36,842 nucleotides of DNA. Source: Chara braunii (taxonomy: Eukaryota; Streptophyta; Charophyceae; Charales; Characeae). The stretch covers positions 284,237 to 321,078 of the forward strand of contig BFEA01000803.1 in the NCBI GenBank assembly GCA_003427395.1, written 5' to 3'. Shown in pieces: positions 10,225 to 19,404 of this stretch. How positions within the stretch are numbered: position 1 is the first letter of the stretch; each line of letters starts with the position of its first letter. Under the pieces are notes generated by a model. That model worked only from the letters and a program-made list of their open reading frames with translations. It was not told the origin of the DNA and did no database searches. The translations under genes and the position numbers were made by a program.

Positions 10225-11025
10225 GTGGGGGGTTGGGGTTTTAAGGAGGAGAGCTCTACTCCGCAGGGGCTTCACAAGGTGGGGGGTGAAATGCCCTGGA
10301 GGGAGTGGGGGCTGACTTTTGGGGGATGCCCTATTCCAGGGCTGGAAGAGATGTATGGGCTGGCATCATGTCCTAGCGGAGGCAGATAGGGGTGAGGGGT
10401 TGGCTGAGGCATACTTTGGGTGGAACTGGATGCCTTAGTGGAAGTAGGGGGAGGAAGCAGGTATGTCCCAAGTTGGGGCCGATAAGGAGAGCTTGTGATC
10501 AGGGCAGTCCTTTCGGTGCAAGCAGCGGAGGGACAGGGGGAGATGGAGGGGAGGGGGAGGAAATAATCCACAGCAACGTCCAAAATTCTGATTCTCCTCT
10601 CAAGCGTAAACAAATTACTTCTGGTGGGGTGGTGGGTTGGTTCTGAGGCGGAGAGCTCTACTCTGCAAGGGCTTCACAAGGAGGCAGGTGATTGCCCTGA
10701 AAGGAGATGGGGCAGATTTTGGGGGATGCTCTATTCTGGGGCTAGGGGAGATGTATGGGTCGACATCATATCCCGGCGGTGGCAGATAAGGGCAAGGGGT
10801 TGGCAAAGGCATACGTTGGGTGGGAACTGGATGCCTTTATGGGAGTAGGGCGGGGGGNNNNNNNNNNNNNNNNNNNNNNNNNNNNNNNNNNNNNNNNNNN
10901 NNNNNNNNNNNNNNNNNNNNNNNNNNNNNNNNNNNNNNNNNNNNNNNNNNNNNNNNNNNNNNNGGGGGGCGGTCCTTCTCGGTGGAGGCAGCGGTGGGGC
11001 AAGGGGATGAGGGGGAAAGGGGGGA
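10225..11025. repeat. Tandem duplication, 402-bp period, interrupted by gap
   Basis: GAGCTCTACT at 10251 recurs at 10653. The following blocks match in order: GGGCTTCACAAGG, TTTTGGGGGATGC, AGATGTATGGG, AGGGGTTGGC and GGAACTGGATGCCTT. The end of unit 1 (CAGTCCTTTCGGTG near 10505) matches sequence just after the N run (CGGTCCTTCTCGGTG near 10970). That offset is about 465 instead of 402, so the gap is probably about 60 bases too long or contains extra sequence. Both units are G-rich. Confidence 0.8.
10858..10963. other. Assembly gap (106 N)
   Basis: A run of N sits inside the second unit of the 402-bp duplication. By comparison with unit 1, the missing DNA should be G-rich sequence like 10460-10505. 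Confidence 0.95.
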
Positions 11026-11743
11026 ATTTCTATATCCTTTGCTTGTATTTGGTTGGGACTTTTTTTTATTCTTTCTCGAATTTTCAAAACAAGCACCCTT
11101 GTTATTCCTGGTCATTTGAAGAATCTCTCAGGACTCTGAGGGACTGCTGGTGGTTTGTACGAAGCTGCACTGGAATTAGACTATTATATTCAGGATCCGT
11201 GGCTGTTCCACGCCAGAACGACGCTGGCTGGAGCCGGGGTGATGCCATGTAACTTGTCGAAGCTGAGGGCATGAGGCCTTGTAGAGAGATTTGGGGATGC
11301 TATGCGGGGGCATCCTAAGGGACAGCTGGGGGTTGTTGACACAGGACGACACTGGTCGGAGCTGGAGTGAGTCGCGTTGCTTTATAACCTAGCTGATAGG
11401 GGGTGTGGGGCCTGGATGAGTTTGTCAAAGAATAAGTCAGTTTTGGTGAGCTTTGTTATGATCTGTTGGAAATCCCTTAGATACTAAGTCAGTGTTCGGA
11501 AAATTGCAGTGGATTTAAGGAGGTGTTTAGTGATCGTAGAAAAGGATTCGTAACTTTCTCGTCATCTATTCGGATTTTCAGTAGCTTGTTCATGATCTTG
11601 GAGGATACTCTCAAGCCGAAACCAGGTTCATAAATTGTTTTTACATGTCTTCATATGGGACGTTGGGCCCGATTCCCAGCACGTGTTGCCCCCCACGAAT
11701 AGATTAGAGCATGTCTTCATAAAAAAAAAGGAAAAAGAATCAG

Positions 11744-12895
11744 TATGACTTCAAGCTAGACTACGTGAAGGGAGAGTACAACAAGGTTGCTGATGCGCTG
11801 TCACGCAGGGCAGATTACCTGGGTGCGCAAATAACCGAGTTTGGCTTATGATGTAACTCGATCAACGGTGGAAGCCTACAAGGAAGATCCTGTCACGATG
11901 GACATCATACGCAAACTTGAGGCCCAAGATAAGGCCATATCTGATGAGTTTGTGATGGTGGGTGGGTTACTCTTCCTTGAGAAGGCAGGGTTTAAAAGGT
12001 TAGATGTTCCAACTAGTGAGATTTTGCGTAGTTTATTTTAAGGAGAATGTCATGATGGAATTGGACATTTTGGCTATAAGAAGACTAGTGCAAATCTGGT
12101 ACAGCGATTTTGGTGGCCTGGTATGCTAGACGAAGCTAAACTGCATGCTCAGACTTGCCAAGTCTGTCAGCGGGACAAGCCGCGGACTCAAGCTCCGCTT
12201 GGGTTACTCAAGCCTCTACCCATTCCTGCTGGTCCGGGACACAGTGTTTCCATGGATTTCATGGATACCCTTCTGACCAGCAAGAGTGGCAAGAGGCATA
12301 TCGTCATCATAGTTGATAGGTTTACCAAGTTCGCGAGACTGATTGTCATGCCAAAGACCGCAAGACTGAGCACGTCATCAAGTTATTCATGGATAACTGG
12401 GTGCGTGACTTTGGACTGCCAAAGGCTATTGTTAGTGATAGAGATGTTTGTTTCACAAGTGAAATGTGGAAGAAGGCTGCAGAACAGATGGGCAGCCAGC
12501 TCCCGATGACTTTTGTGAATCATCTTGAAGCCAATGGGCAGGCTGAACAGATGAACCGAGTGGTGCCGCATCTGCTGAGGCATTACATAAAGCCTAGCCA
12601 AGATGACTGGGATTACCTCTCATCGCCAGCCTGTACAACAATGTTGTGCACAACACCACCGACGCCAGCCCGAATCAGCTGCACTTGGGGTGGAAGGAAG
12701 CCTAGATCTGCTCTAGACTTCCTCCTGCCTGAAAACGGATCTGCTGCAACTCTCGGAACCATTGAATTTGGTGTCCAGTATGAGAGGATGCTGCAGCAAG
12801 CTGCCGAACACATCAAGAAATTTCAAGAAGCAATGATTGCTTCTGAGAAAAAACATTGCCGACAGTCCACATTTCAGGTAGGGAAATGTGTCTGA
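11744..12895 (+). pseudogene. Element A integrase, broken
   Basis: Integrase joins element DNA to the host chromosome. After the RNase H end ('ADALSRRADY'), the zinc-binding HHCC module is seen at about 12045-12175: CHDGIGHFGYKKT supplies His residues and CQVCQRDK supplies Cys residues. The catalytic core follows with SMDFMDT (first Asp), VSDRD (second Asp) and ANGQAEQMN (Glu), so the DDE triad is kept. The lesions are a frameshift near 11835, TAA at 12039-12041 (same frame continues), a frameshift near 12365, a further disturbed stretch around 12640-12700, and TGA at 12893-12895, probably from a Trp codon. Similarity to element D integrase is extensive. Confidence 0.88.
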
Positions 12896-12943
12896 GTTAA
12901 GTTTAGTAAGTTAGGGCAGGAATTCAGCATCTCTAGGAAACTA

Positions 12944-13338
12944 ATGCCTCAATATTTCGGTCCTTGGGAAGTCTTGGATATTGTGGGTAGTGAAGAAGAT
13001 GGTCCCTCGTATGTGATTCGAATCCCTGGTCATCTATGCACTTACCCTGTGTTTCACACCTCAAAGCTTGCACCTTTCGCTGAGACACAGCAGTTCCCAT
13101 CAAGGAGATCTATGCTGCCCCCAACCATGGATGGCCGCGTGGACGTCGATGACATTTTGGAGCACAGAGACATGCCTGTTCATAAGCCTGTGGGTAGAGG
13201 AAGACCGTCGAAACCCAAGAGGGAATACAGGGTTAGATTCAGGGATCACACGGATCCAAAAGAAGACCGATGGTTCACCAGAGAGGAACTCATTGAGACA
13301 ACACCTCAGATTGTGGCCCCAATAGGGAACTCAACAGG
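12944..13338 (+). pseudogene. Element A integrase C-terminal tail: AT-hook-like and chromodomain-like
   Basis: After the TGA at 12893 the tail reads 'YFGPWEVLDIVG' and 'YPVFHTSKLAPF', the usual SH3-like end of Gypsy integrases. It is followed by an acidic linker, GRGRP at 13193-13207, then 'EYRVRFRDHTDPKEDRWFTREELIETTPQIV'-like content ending near 13320. The last part has the spacing of a divergent chromodomain (Y-x-V-x-F, then RWF in place of TWE, then AP/TP-x-IV). Chromodomains steer chromovirus integrase to modified histones. GRGRP is the core of an AT-hook. Both functional readings are inferences. The frame is then carried into a 53-bp tandem repeat. Confidence 0.7.
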
Positions 13339-13434
13339 GAACTCATTGAGACAACACCTCAGACTGTGGCCCCAATAGGGAACCCAACAGGGAACTCATT
13401 GAGACAACACCTCAGACTGTGGCTCCAATAAGCC
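13286..13434 (+). repeat. 53-bp tandem repeat, about 2.8 copies, across the pol 3' end
   Basis: GAACTCATTGAGACAACACC starts at 13286, 13339 and 13392, an exact 53-bp period. Each unit contains CTCAGA(C/T)TGTGGC(C/T)CC. The last unit runs directly into repeat R, which itself begins GACTGTGGC. Because 53 is not a multiple of three, each extra unit rotates the reading frame and shortens the tail. Confidence 0.95.
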
Positions 13435-13611
13435 TCGTGCCTGCCCTAAGTGAAGGCGGGCCTGAATATTCACAAGAGGCCCTTATCTCAACATTTTCCA
13501 ATGCGGTTCTCAGAGAGTTGCTGCATGGCAGTTGGTTGAAGTGCAACCTGAGCCTTACCCTGGGCTCTTCCAGAAAAAGGAACTGCGCCAGGCAGTTGAG
13601 CCCAAGGGCCC
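13415..13611 (+). repeat. 197-bp direct repeat R, right copy (candidate 3' LTR start)
   Basis: This is the gapless partner of 2691-2887. At 9 of the 10 transition sites this copy has T or A where the left copy has C or G. Similarity stops abruptly at 13611, where the left copy goes on into the candidate LTR. Confidence 0.8.
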
Positions 13612-13771
13612 ACGTTGTTATGGATTCAGCCAGGGCTCAATCACTGGTCCGCGGGTTACCACCTGCCAGGCTGCTATTTTATCTTTTTTTTTGAGTCTCT
13701 GATCTCCGGTTCCTGACTGTTGGCGCCCTCTGCAGTCGGCGCCCGTTCTCAAATTCCTCCCTTGACACTTT
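13612..13771. other. Short spacer between elements A and B
   Basis: These 160 bp are unrelated to the left-hand LTR continuation. They contain a T10 run near 13683 and a paired motif, TTGGCGCC near 13722 and GGCGCCC near 13738 followed by CTCAAA. A similar pair lies just outside the other end of element B (22301-22327). No gene is seen. Confidence 0.5.
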
Positions 13772-14337
13772 TGCAATGACCCGTCCTAACATGGGCTGAA
13801 ACACACGACTGATTTCTGAGTTTTGCCCATAGACTGCATGCCTTGCTGAGTTTCCCGCCTGCTACTAAGTCTGTGTGTGCACGCTTGCTGGACTGCATGT
13901 CTGTCTTAGTGCTGGTTGGCTTGTGTGTGTGTGTGGTCGTGCCTGTCTGAGTGCTGGTTGGTTTGAGTGTGTGTGTGGCCCGCAAGGGCACTTGCTCGTT
14001 CATTATGCCCTCAGGGCCGGTACTTACCTGTGGGCGTGACATTGAGGGATTGCAGCAGGAAAAACACTAGCGGGTAGGCCAGTACTGCACCCTGAAGAGG
14101 TAGATGTGCGGGTACTGGAGGCCGAGGAGAAGAAGACAAAAGTGGCATTTTTAGAGGCCCAGTAGTTGTAGGTTAGGTCTAGGCGGATACCATTCCAACC
14201 AGTCTGGGTCTAGGGCCTGTACGGGTAATATCAGAGTCTGCAATGATGTTTCCCTCAGAAAGGGAGGAGGTACTGGTTGCTTGGAAGGCCGAGCGGCCTG
14301 GAAGTCACCGCCCGAAGAGGCAAGCAGGATCATAACA
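13772..14337 (+). repeat. Left (5') LTR of element B, internally deleted
   Basis: By eye it is about 95% identical to the right LTR over their shared parts. It is shorter because 692 bp present on the right (21582-22273) are missing; both deletion edges have CAGG. It also carries a local duplication of about 40 bp around GTGCTGGTTGG and a GT run (13920-13975) that the right LTR lacks. It ends ATAACA just before the PBS. The missing part includes most of the LTR's downstream half, so promoter or R sequences may be lost. Confidence 0.9.
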
Positions 14338-14338
14338 T

Positions 14339-14350
14339 TGGTATCGGAGC
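14339..14350 (+). other. Primer-binding site of element B (tRNA-iMet type)
   Basis: TGGTATCGGAGC begins one base after the LTR end. It is the same one-base variant of the initiator tRNA-Met site as in element A. Its position immediately downstream of a defined LTR makes this the firmest PBS in the window. Confidence 0.9.
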
Positions 14351-15642
14351 GGATTCTACTTGTTGGTGAGAGTTGACTTTGCTGCCCTAACCCTAACCTC
14401 AGTGGTTGAGGGCAACACTTAGGGTGAGGGTTGGTTAGCGTGGCTAAGGGAAGCTGCCCCCACCCGGTTAGGGCATGTGGGGTCAACATTGAACCTAACC
14501 AAGTTGCTTGAGAGTGAGATCAGGGTGGCGAGACATTTCGAGGAGACTTCATGCGGCGAGTTGAGAGAGGCAACCGTGAGAGGCACTCGCACCTGGAATC
14601 TGATTCAAGGGAGACACTTGGCAACTTAAGGGTTGCCCTCAAGTAGGCGAGCTTGAGGGTCAGCGGCCACTCAGCATCGGCGAACTGCAAGTTGCTACTT
14701 TGTTCTTCAGCATCGACATGGGATCCGGCGTTGCACTTGGGTGTTGGAGTCAGACCCTCGTAGGAGATAGGACACCAATGTAGGGGAAGCGTTAGAGGGG
14801 TCAGAAGGATCACATGAGAGGGGGGTGAGTTCTATTCATCTCGAAGCTCAAGGCCACTCAGGTAAGTGTCGTGCACCTACGGGATGCCCATGTGTGTGTG
14901 CATGGTATGGTTTGTCCTGCTGGGGTTACTCTCCTACTCCTCTGTGGTCTTGATTGTGTGATTGAATGTGTGCGATCTACCTACTCACCGGATGGATGGA
15001 AAATGAAGTATCTTGATCCGAATGCCGAGTCTTTCTACAGTGCTTTATCTTTTCATCTCTGAACGGTTGTAGTCTGTAGGTTCTGCCGGAAGTTGAAATT
15101 TCGTTTTTCGATGCGGTAGAAACTGAACTGAGTCCATGTGGGACTCCTCTTGGTTGGGACCTGGTCGCGGCCTACGTGGGACCTCTGGGACCCAGTGGGA
15201 CCGGGCCCAAACAAGAAGAGCCCTGTGGACCCAAATTTGTTTGGCATTAGTCCATTGTCTTCCTGACTGAGATCCAGAGTTTTATTCTTGTTGGTTAGGA
15301 CACCCACTGTCGAGGGGATCTCGGCTGAGATGTTTCGCATGCTTTTGATTGCACCGTCTGTGGCTTGACTCGCACCCTGTACACCACTCAATTCTCCATT
15401 GCTGCATTTAGTCACTCGTTGTCTAATTTGCTGCACAATCACAGAGCTGGTCAGATTGGACTCGAGAGGACCTTGTATGCAGTTTGATCAGACTGGGTTG
15501 CTGGATCAGACCTCTCATGTGAAGTTGTTTGCTTATTCTTTGGTTTGCTGCTCTCTAAGTCCAAATGAAATGTCGCTCCGGCTAGGAGTTCTACCTTTCT
15601 CTTCTCTGAGTTTTTCAGTTTGTTTCTCTGAGTTCATTTCCA
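14351..15642 (+). other. Untranslated leader of element B
   Basis: About 1.3 kb without a recognisable protein. It includes CCCTAACCCTAACC at 14385-14398, two telomere-like units only, and a CA/TG-rich patch near 14887. Length matches the leader of element A. Short open frames on either strand show no family features. Confidence 0.6.
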
Positions 15643-17422
15643 ATGCTCGTGGAGACTCGCAACCAGAAAGAAGAGAGAGAGAGGAGGGAGAGAGAAAAGG
15701 AAGAGAGGGAAAGTGACCGTCTGGGGTGGGCAAGGACTGGGAAACGGAGTGTTCGTCCAAGCGAAAAGGGGAGTGTACCTCTTGAGAGTCTGATTGATTC
15801 TTTTGCTGATTGGCGTCTCTCCGATCCACCTGCCGACGACAACGGTCGAAAAATGGCCCAGCCACGGCTAACCTCAGTCCAGTGGAAGACCCTGTTAGAT
15901 CCAGCCAGCGATGCGGAAAAACCGCATCTGCAAGCACTCCTAGATAGTGTCATCAAAAGGGAACAAGAGACAGAGAAGGAGAGGAAGGAATTGTTGCTGA
16001 AAAGTCAGAAGGCCATCTTGGAAACTGTCCCCTCACTGACCAAAGAGCAGTGTGGGGAACAACTGCAGTCCACACTTACCGCTATCGTCCAAGTACGAAG
16101 CCTTGAAGATCATACCACTCAGATCGTCGAAGTCTTCGCAAAATTGCAGAAACTTTAGGAGGATCTGACTGAGATGACCGGCAAGTACCGTGACTTGATG
16201 ATAGAGGTTGTCGCGCTGCGACAAGCCCAAGCAGCCAATCCTCTTCCTCTACCCCCTGGTTCCGGAGCTGCAATTGAAACTAACTCTGCCTCTCTTTGAT
16301 GGCAAACCCCTCGGGACCTGCAACAGGTGCAGATTCCGCTGTCGCCGTAACAAGCAACAAGGCAGGAAATTCTGCAACTGCTGCAGCCCCAAGATCCGAA
16401 CCAGCAGGTGCTGGTCCCAGCCATGCCGGTCCCTATGTGGATCGAAAGGCGGTGCAAATATCGTCTAAGTATGACGGCGAAGAATACGTTGAATCCTGGA
16501 TCAGCTCTATGAGGGCATACTTTGAGGTTGTGGGGACTCAACCTGAGACCCACTCCGTGATCATGGGAATGAATGTCGAGCCTGTTGTACGGGGCTTCCT
16601 AGAGGCCCAAGCTACGCGAGCTGGGGTTCCTAAGATAGAACTGACAAAATGACTTAAGGCCACCCCGGTTGCCTCCCTCGAGGAACTCCTCATTTCCCAA
16701 TATATGGATCCACACGCTACAACAAGGGCAAGGAGCCAGCTTGATAAAATTAAACGCAGCAAGTGGACGGACTCCATGAAAAGCCTGCAGACCTACCTCA
16801 ACAAGATGTTTGCTACACCCGGGTTAGAACTGACTGACCAATCTTGCTTGGATGTGGTAAAAGGCGTGATTCCCACCAGTTTCACTAATCGCCTTGGCAA
16901 GGACTTCATTGGGTACACTGACTGGTTCACTCTTATGAAGGACATAGTCAGTCTTGAGGCTATAGACGTCGTTTCCATAGCAGGCCGCAAAAAGCCCATG
17001 GGCGGCAGACGGTTCAAAGGCAGCAGCCGTTTTGCTGTGCATGACCTGATAGAGGCTGAAGAAGAGGTCGATGCAAATGACCTCGCTCTTGGTGACGACC
17101 AAGAACAGGACACTGATACACCCTGTTCGTCAGCCCATGAGTCTGGTGCAAACCAAGAAGAAGGAAAATTCACTGCCTTTAAAAAGACTGCCAATACAAA
17201 GGGACAAATCGGAATGCAGGAAAGAACTATGTCCAACTTCCTAAGGGAGTCAAGATCCCAGCAAAACCGGAGCATTCGGCCGCTAAACCATGGGTCGATC
17301 TCCGGATCACTGAAAATGATTGGCGGGGTAAACTCAAGAAGGGGGTATGCCTGCATTGCCAGAAACCGAACCATAAGGTACTGGATTGCTATGGGCTGCA
17401 GGGAAACCAGAACCGGGCGTAG
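15643..17422 (+). pseudogene. gag: Element B gag with zinc knuckle, broken
   Basis: The frame opens at ATG 15643 with a very charged Glu/Arg/Lys segment encoded by a purine tract (15664-15715). An internal ATG at 15853 (MAQPRLTSVQW) could be the real start. A coiled-coil-like segment follows, then TAG at 16156-16158 with the same frame continuing to TGA at 16297-16299. A shifted frame then encodes an Ala/Ser/Gly-rich linker and a capsid-like domain (16440-17000: 'YVESWISSMRAYF', 'LEELLISQYMDP', 'LQTYLNKMF'), itself crossed by TGA at 16650-16652. After another shift near 17220, a CCHC knuckle, C-LH-C-QKPN-H-KVLD-C, is encoded at 17348-17389. The remnant ends at TAG 17420-17422. Confidence 0.8.
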
Positions 17423-18231
17423 AGTCGACTTTAGCATCCTCTACAGCAAGGGAGACTGAATCTGATGCAAATCAGCAGTCCTCCCTTGAAGCCCAATCAT
17501 CTGCTGAAGCCAAGGCTGAAGTGTGTAATGTTTTGTATGTCGAGCCTTGGGAGGAGTCGGGGACGGTCAACTTCCACTACCTCTTGGAGCATTGGGTTGA
17601 GATGAAACAACAGCGTGCCTAAGGGACAATGAAGTTGATCTTCTTCAATCTTCTCATAAACCACCGCTATCTCCGTGTCTTGATTGACTATGACGCTACT
17701 GCTAACTTTATGTCACCTCATGGGATACGCAAAGTGGGCTTCGGAATGAAGCAAGTGGTCTTGCAGAACCCTTGCCGAACCCAAGTGGGCAACAAAGAAG
17801 TTGTCTCTTCTACGCATGCAGTCAAAGAAGTGCGCACTACCTTTGACAAGGACAAAACTGTCACACACGCGTTGAACTTCTATGTCCTTGACAAGTGCCC
17901 CTTCAACGTTGTCCTTGGCTTGGGCTGGCTGCAGTCCCAATTCGAATGGACCAAGTGGAAGGAGTCACTTTTCATGGTCAAAGATGCTCTAGGGAACGAG
18001 CTTCCCATCCTCCTGGATGAGAAGCACGAGTCCCCAGTGACTTTTCTGAATGCTATGAAGTTCTGCAAGAAATGGCGCAAGCACAAAGAGGACGAACAAT
18101 TGTATGTTGCCTTTGTTCGTCCTACCCATGTGCAATCTACGGTTGCGGTTAATACCACTACTACTTCGGCTAGCGATTCTACTTCTAGTGCTTCTACTTC
18201 TAGCACCTCTACTTCTCTAACCTTCTACTAG
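17423..18231 (+). pseudogene. Element B protease and linker, inactivated
   Basis: The frame 17423-17622 is a Ser/Ala/Glu-rich linker ending in TAA; the same frame reopens at ATG 17629. It reads as a retropepsin: 'YLRVLIDYDATANFMS' at the active site, then 'FYVLDKCPFNVVLGLGWLQS', which is the usual hydrophobic-GxxWL block. The active site has D-Y-D (17686-17694) where the family has D-[ST]-G, so the catalytic Asp is kept but the next two residues are wrong. The frame ends in a Ser/Thr-rich low-complexity tail (18160-18228) and TAG. Confidence 0.85.
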
Positions 18232-18232
18232 T

Positions 18233-19198
18233 CCAAATGATCCTACTTCAGATTCCATCGCCTCTATTAGCAACCTGCGACCTGATCTAGGTGATCCCTT
18301 TGCTGATCCTCCACCCCCACCGGTTCCACCAAACATCCAAAACCTACTCGATCGGTTCCCTGAAGTTCTGGCCGAGCCACGTGGAGTCCCCATGCGATCG
18401 GTCCGACACACCATCGAGTTGGTCGAGGGTGTTGTTCCTCCAAAGGGCTGCGTATACAGAATGGGACCCGGCGAGTTGGAGGAACTCCGACGACAAATTG
18501 ACGACATGATTGACAAAGGGTGGATCAAGCCTAGTGAGTCTGAATTTGGTGCTCCTGTTTTGTTTGTTGCGAAGAAAGGAGGCAAGCTCCACATGTGTAT
18601 TGACTATCGCAGTCTAAACCGCATCACAAGAAATAACGCCTATCCATTGCCCTGCATAGATGACTTGCTTGATGTCGCAGATGGGTGCAAGGTATTTTTC
18701 AAGATCGATCTCAAGTCTGGCTACCACCAGATTGAAGTCGATCCTGCGGACCAGCACAAGACTGCGTTCAAAACGCGCGATGGGCTTTACGAGTTTACCG
18801 TAATCCCTTCGGTCTTACAAACGCACCGACCACCTTCCAAAGCCTCATGGACAAGGTCCTCCGCGAACAGATTGATCGGTTCATGGTGGTATACCTCGAT
18901 GATATACTAATCTTTAGCAAATCCATGGAGGAACACCTCAAGCACCTCGAGGAAGTGCTCACTATCCTCAAGAAGACACAACTCCATCTCAACCTAGAGG
19001 AATCGGTTGTCTGCTGCAGGCCTAGAGCCTGAGGCAACCAAGGTTGAAGTCATACGCAATTGGTCTCAGCCCGCGAACATCCGCGAACTGCGCTCTTTCC
19101 TTGGTCTCGCGTTGTACTATCGGAAGTTTGTGCCCCGCTTCTCTATTGTTGCTCGCAAGTTGTCCCGGTTAACAAGTAAGAATGTTCCTTACGCTTAG
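18233..19198 (+). pseudogene. Element B reverse transcriptase, broken
   Basis: The frame from 18233 gives a Pro-rich linker, 'LLDRFPEVLAEP', '[17 protein letters not shown]', 'MCIDYRSLNRIT' and '[14 protein letters not shown]'. A one-base loss near 18811, inside the expected MPFGLTNAP block, shifts the frame. In the next frame the catalytic YLDD is intact at 18892-18903. Then about 15 residues around the expected 'YLGH' block are missing near 19010, with another frame change, followed by 'LRSFLGLALYYRKF'. TAG at 19196-19198 ends the frame, probably replacing a Trp codon. The palm is otherwise well preserved. Confidence 0.92.
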
Positions 19199-19404
19199 GA
19201 CACCGCATGCAAGGACGCCTTTCAAGCTTTGAAAGAAGGATTGGTGAGTTACCCTGTACTCCGCATTCCAGATCCCAAACCGACATTCGTAGTTACTATG
19301 GATGCAATCCAGTATGGAATTGGCGCAGTGCTGCAGCAAGATGACGACAATGGCTTGCGGCCGCTCAAATTCTACAGCAAACGCATGCCCAGTGTAAAGG
19401 TAGA
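19199..19404 (+). pseudogene. Element B RNase H, core deleted
   Basis: In frame after the TAG the start of RNase H is seen: 'ACKDAFQALKEGL', then 'VVTMDAIQYGIGAVLQQ', keeping the first catalytic Asp. At about 19393-19404 'YSKRMPSVKV' joins directly to 'DALSRHSEY', the end of the domain. The middle, with the catalytic Glu and second Asp (present in elements A and D as 'STYEREL' and 'SDHETL' or 'TDHQTL'), is missing. By comparison with element D about 95 residues were lost, and the reading frame was kept across the junction. Confidence 0.85.

Larger units (their letters stand above)
8866..11743. mobile_element. 2.9-kb retroposon-like insertion in pol of element A
   Basis: The pol reading stops at 8865 and resumes at 11744. 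TATGACTTC occurs at 8857-8865 and again at 11744-11752. The match continues with GCTAG on the left and AAGCTAG on the right, so the duplicated target may be 14-16 bp. The right end of the insert is A-rich (A9, GG, A5 within 11721-11738). A variable-length target duplication plus an A-rich 3' end is the signature of target-primed retroposition (LINE or SINE type). No terminal inverted repeats and no RT frame are seen, so it would be non-autonomous. Inside are unrecognised sequence (8866-9228), the CAT array, a 402-bp tandem duplication with a gap, and about 700 bp of unique DNA with a weak duplication of about 130 bp near 11200-11400. Confidence 0.6.
2691..13611 (+). mobile_element. Element A: decayed Ty3/Gypsy retrotransposon with nested insertion
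   Basis: The order on the plus strand is a direct-repeat copy, PBS, long leader, gag with zinc knuckle, protease, RT, RNase H, integrase, chromodomain-like tail, and the second direct-repeat copy. This protease-RT-RNase H-integrase order is that of Ty3/Gypsy. A 2.9-kb insertion separates RNase H from integrase. Every domain carries nonsense codons or frameshifts, and the RT catalytic motif is YLDN instead of YLDD, so the copy is dead. Pol resembles that of element D on the opposite strand, particularly in integrase and its tail. The outer limits are provisional: they are set by the 197-bp direct repeat, and only that much of the possible 3' LTR is visible. Confidence 0.8.

Noticed and set aside
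8866-11743. Mutator-like DNA transposon (9-bp target duplication)
   Set aside because: The duplication length would fit, but there are no terminal inverted repeats and the right end is A-rich, which suits retroposition better.
14385-14398. Interstitial telomere repeat CCCTAACCCTAACC
   Set aside because: Only two units, within the leader of element B; too short to mean a telomere or fusion point.
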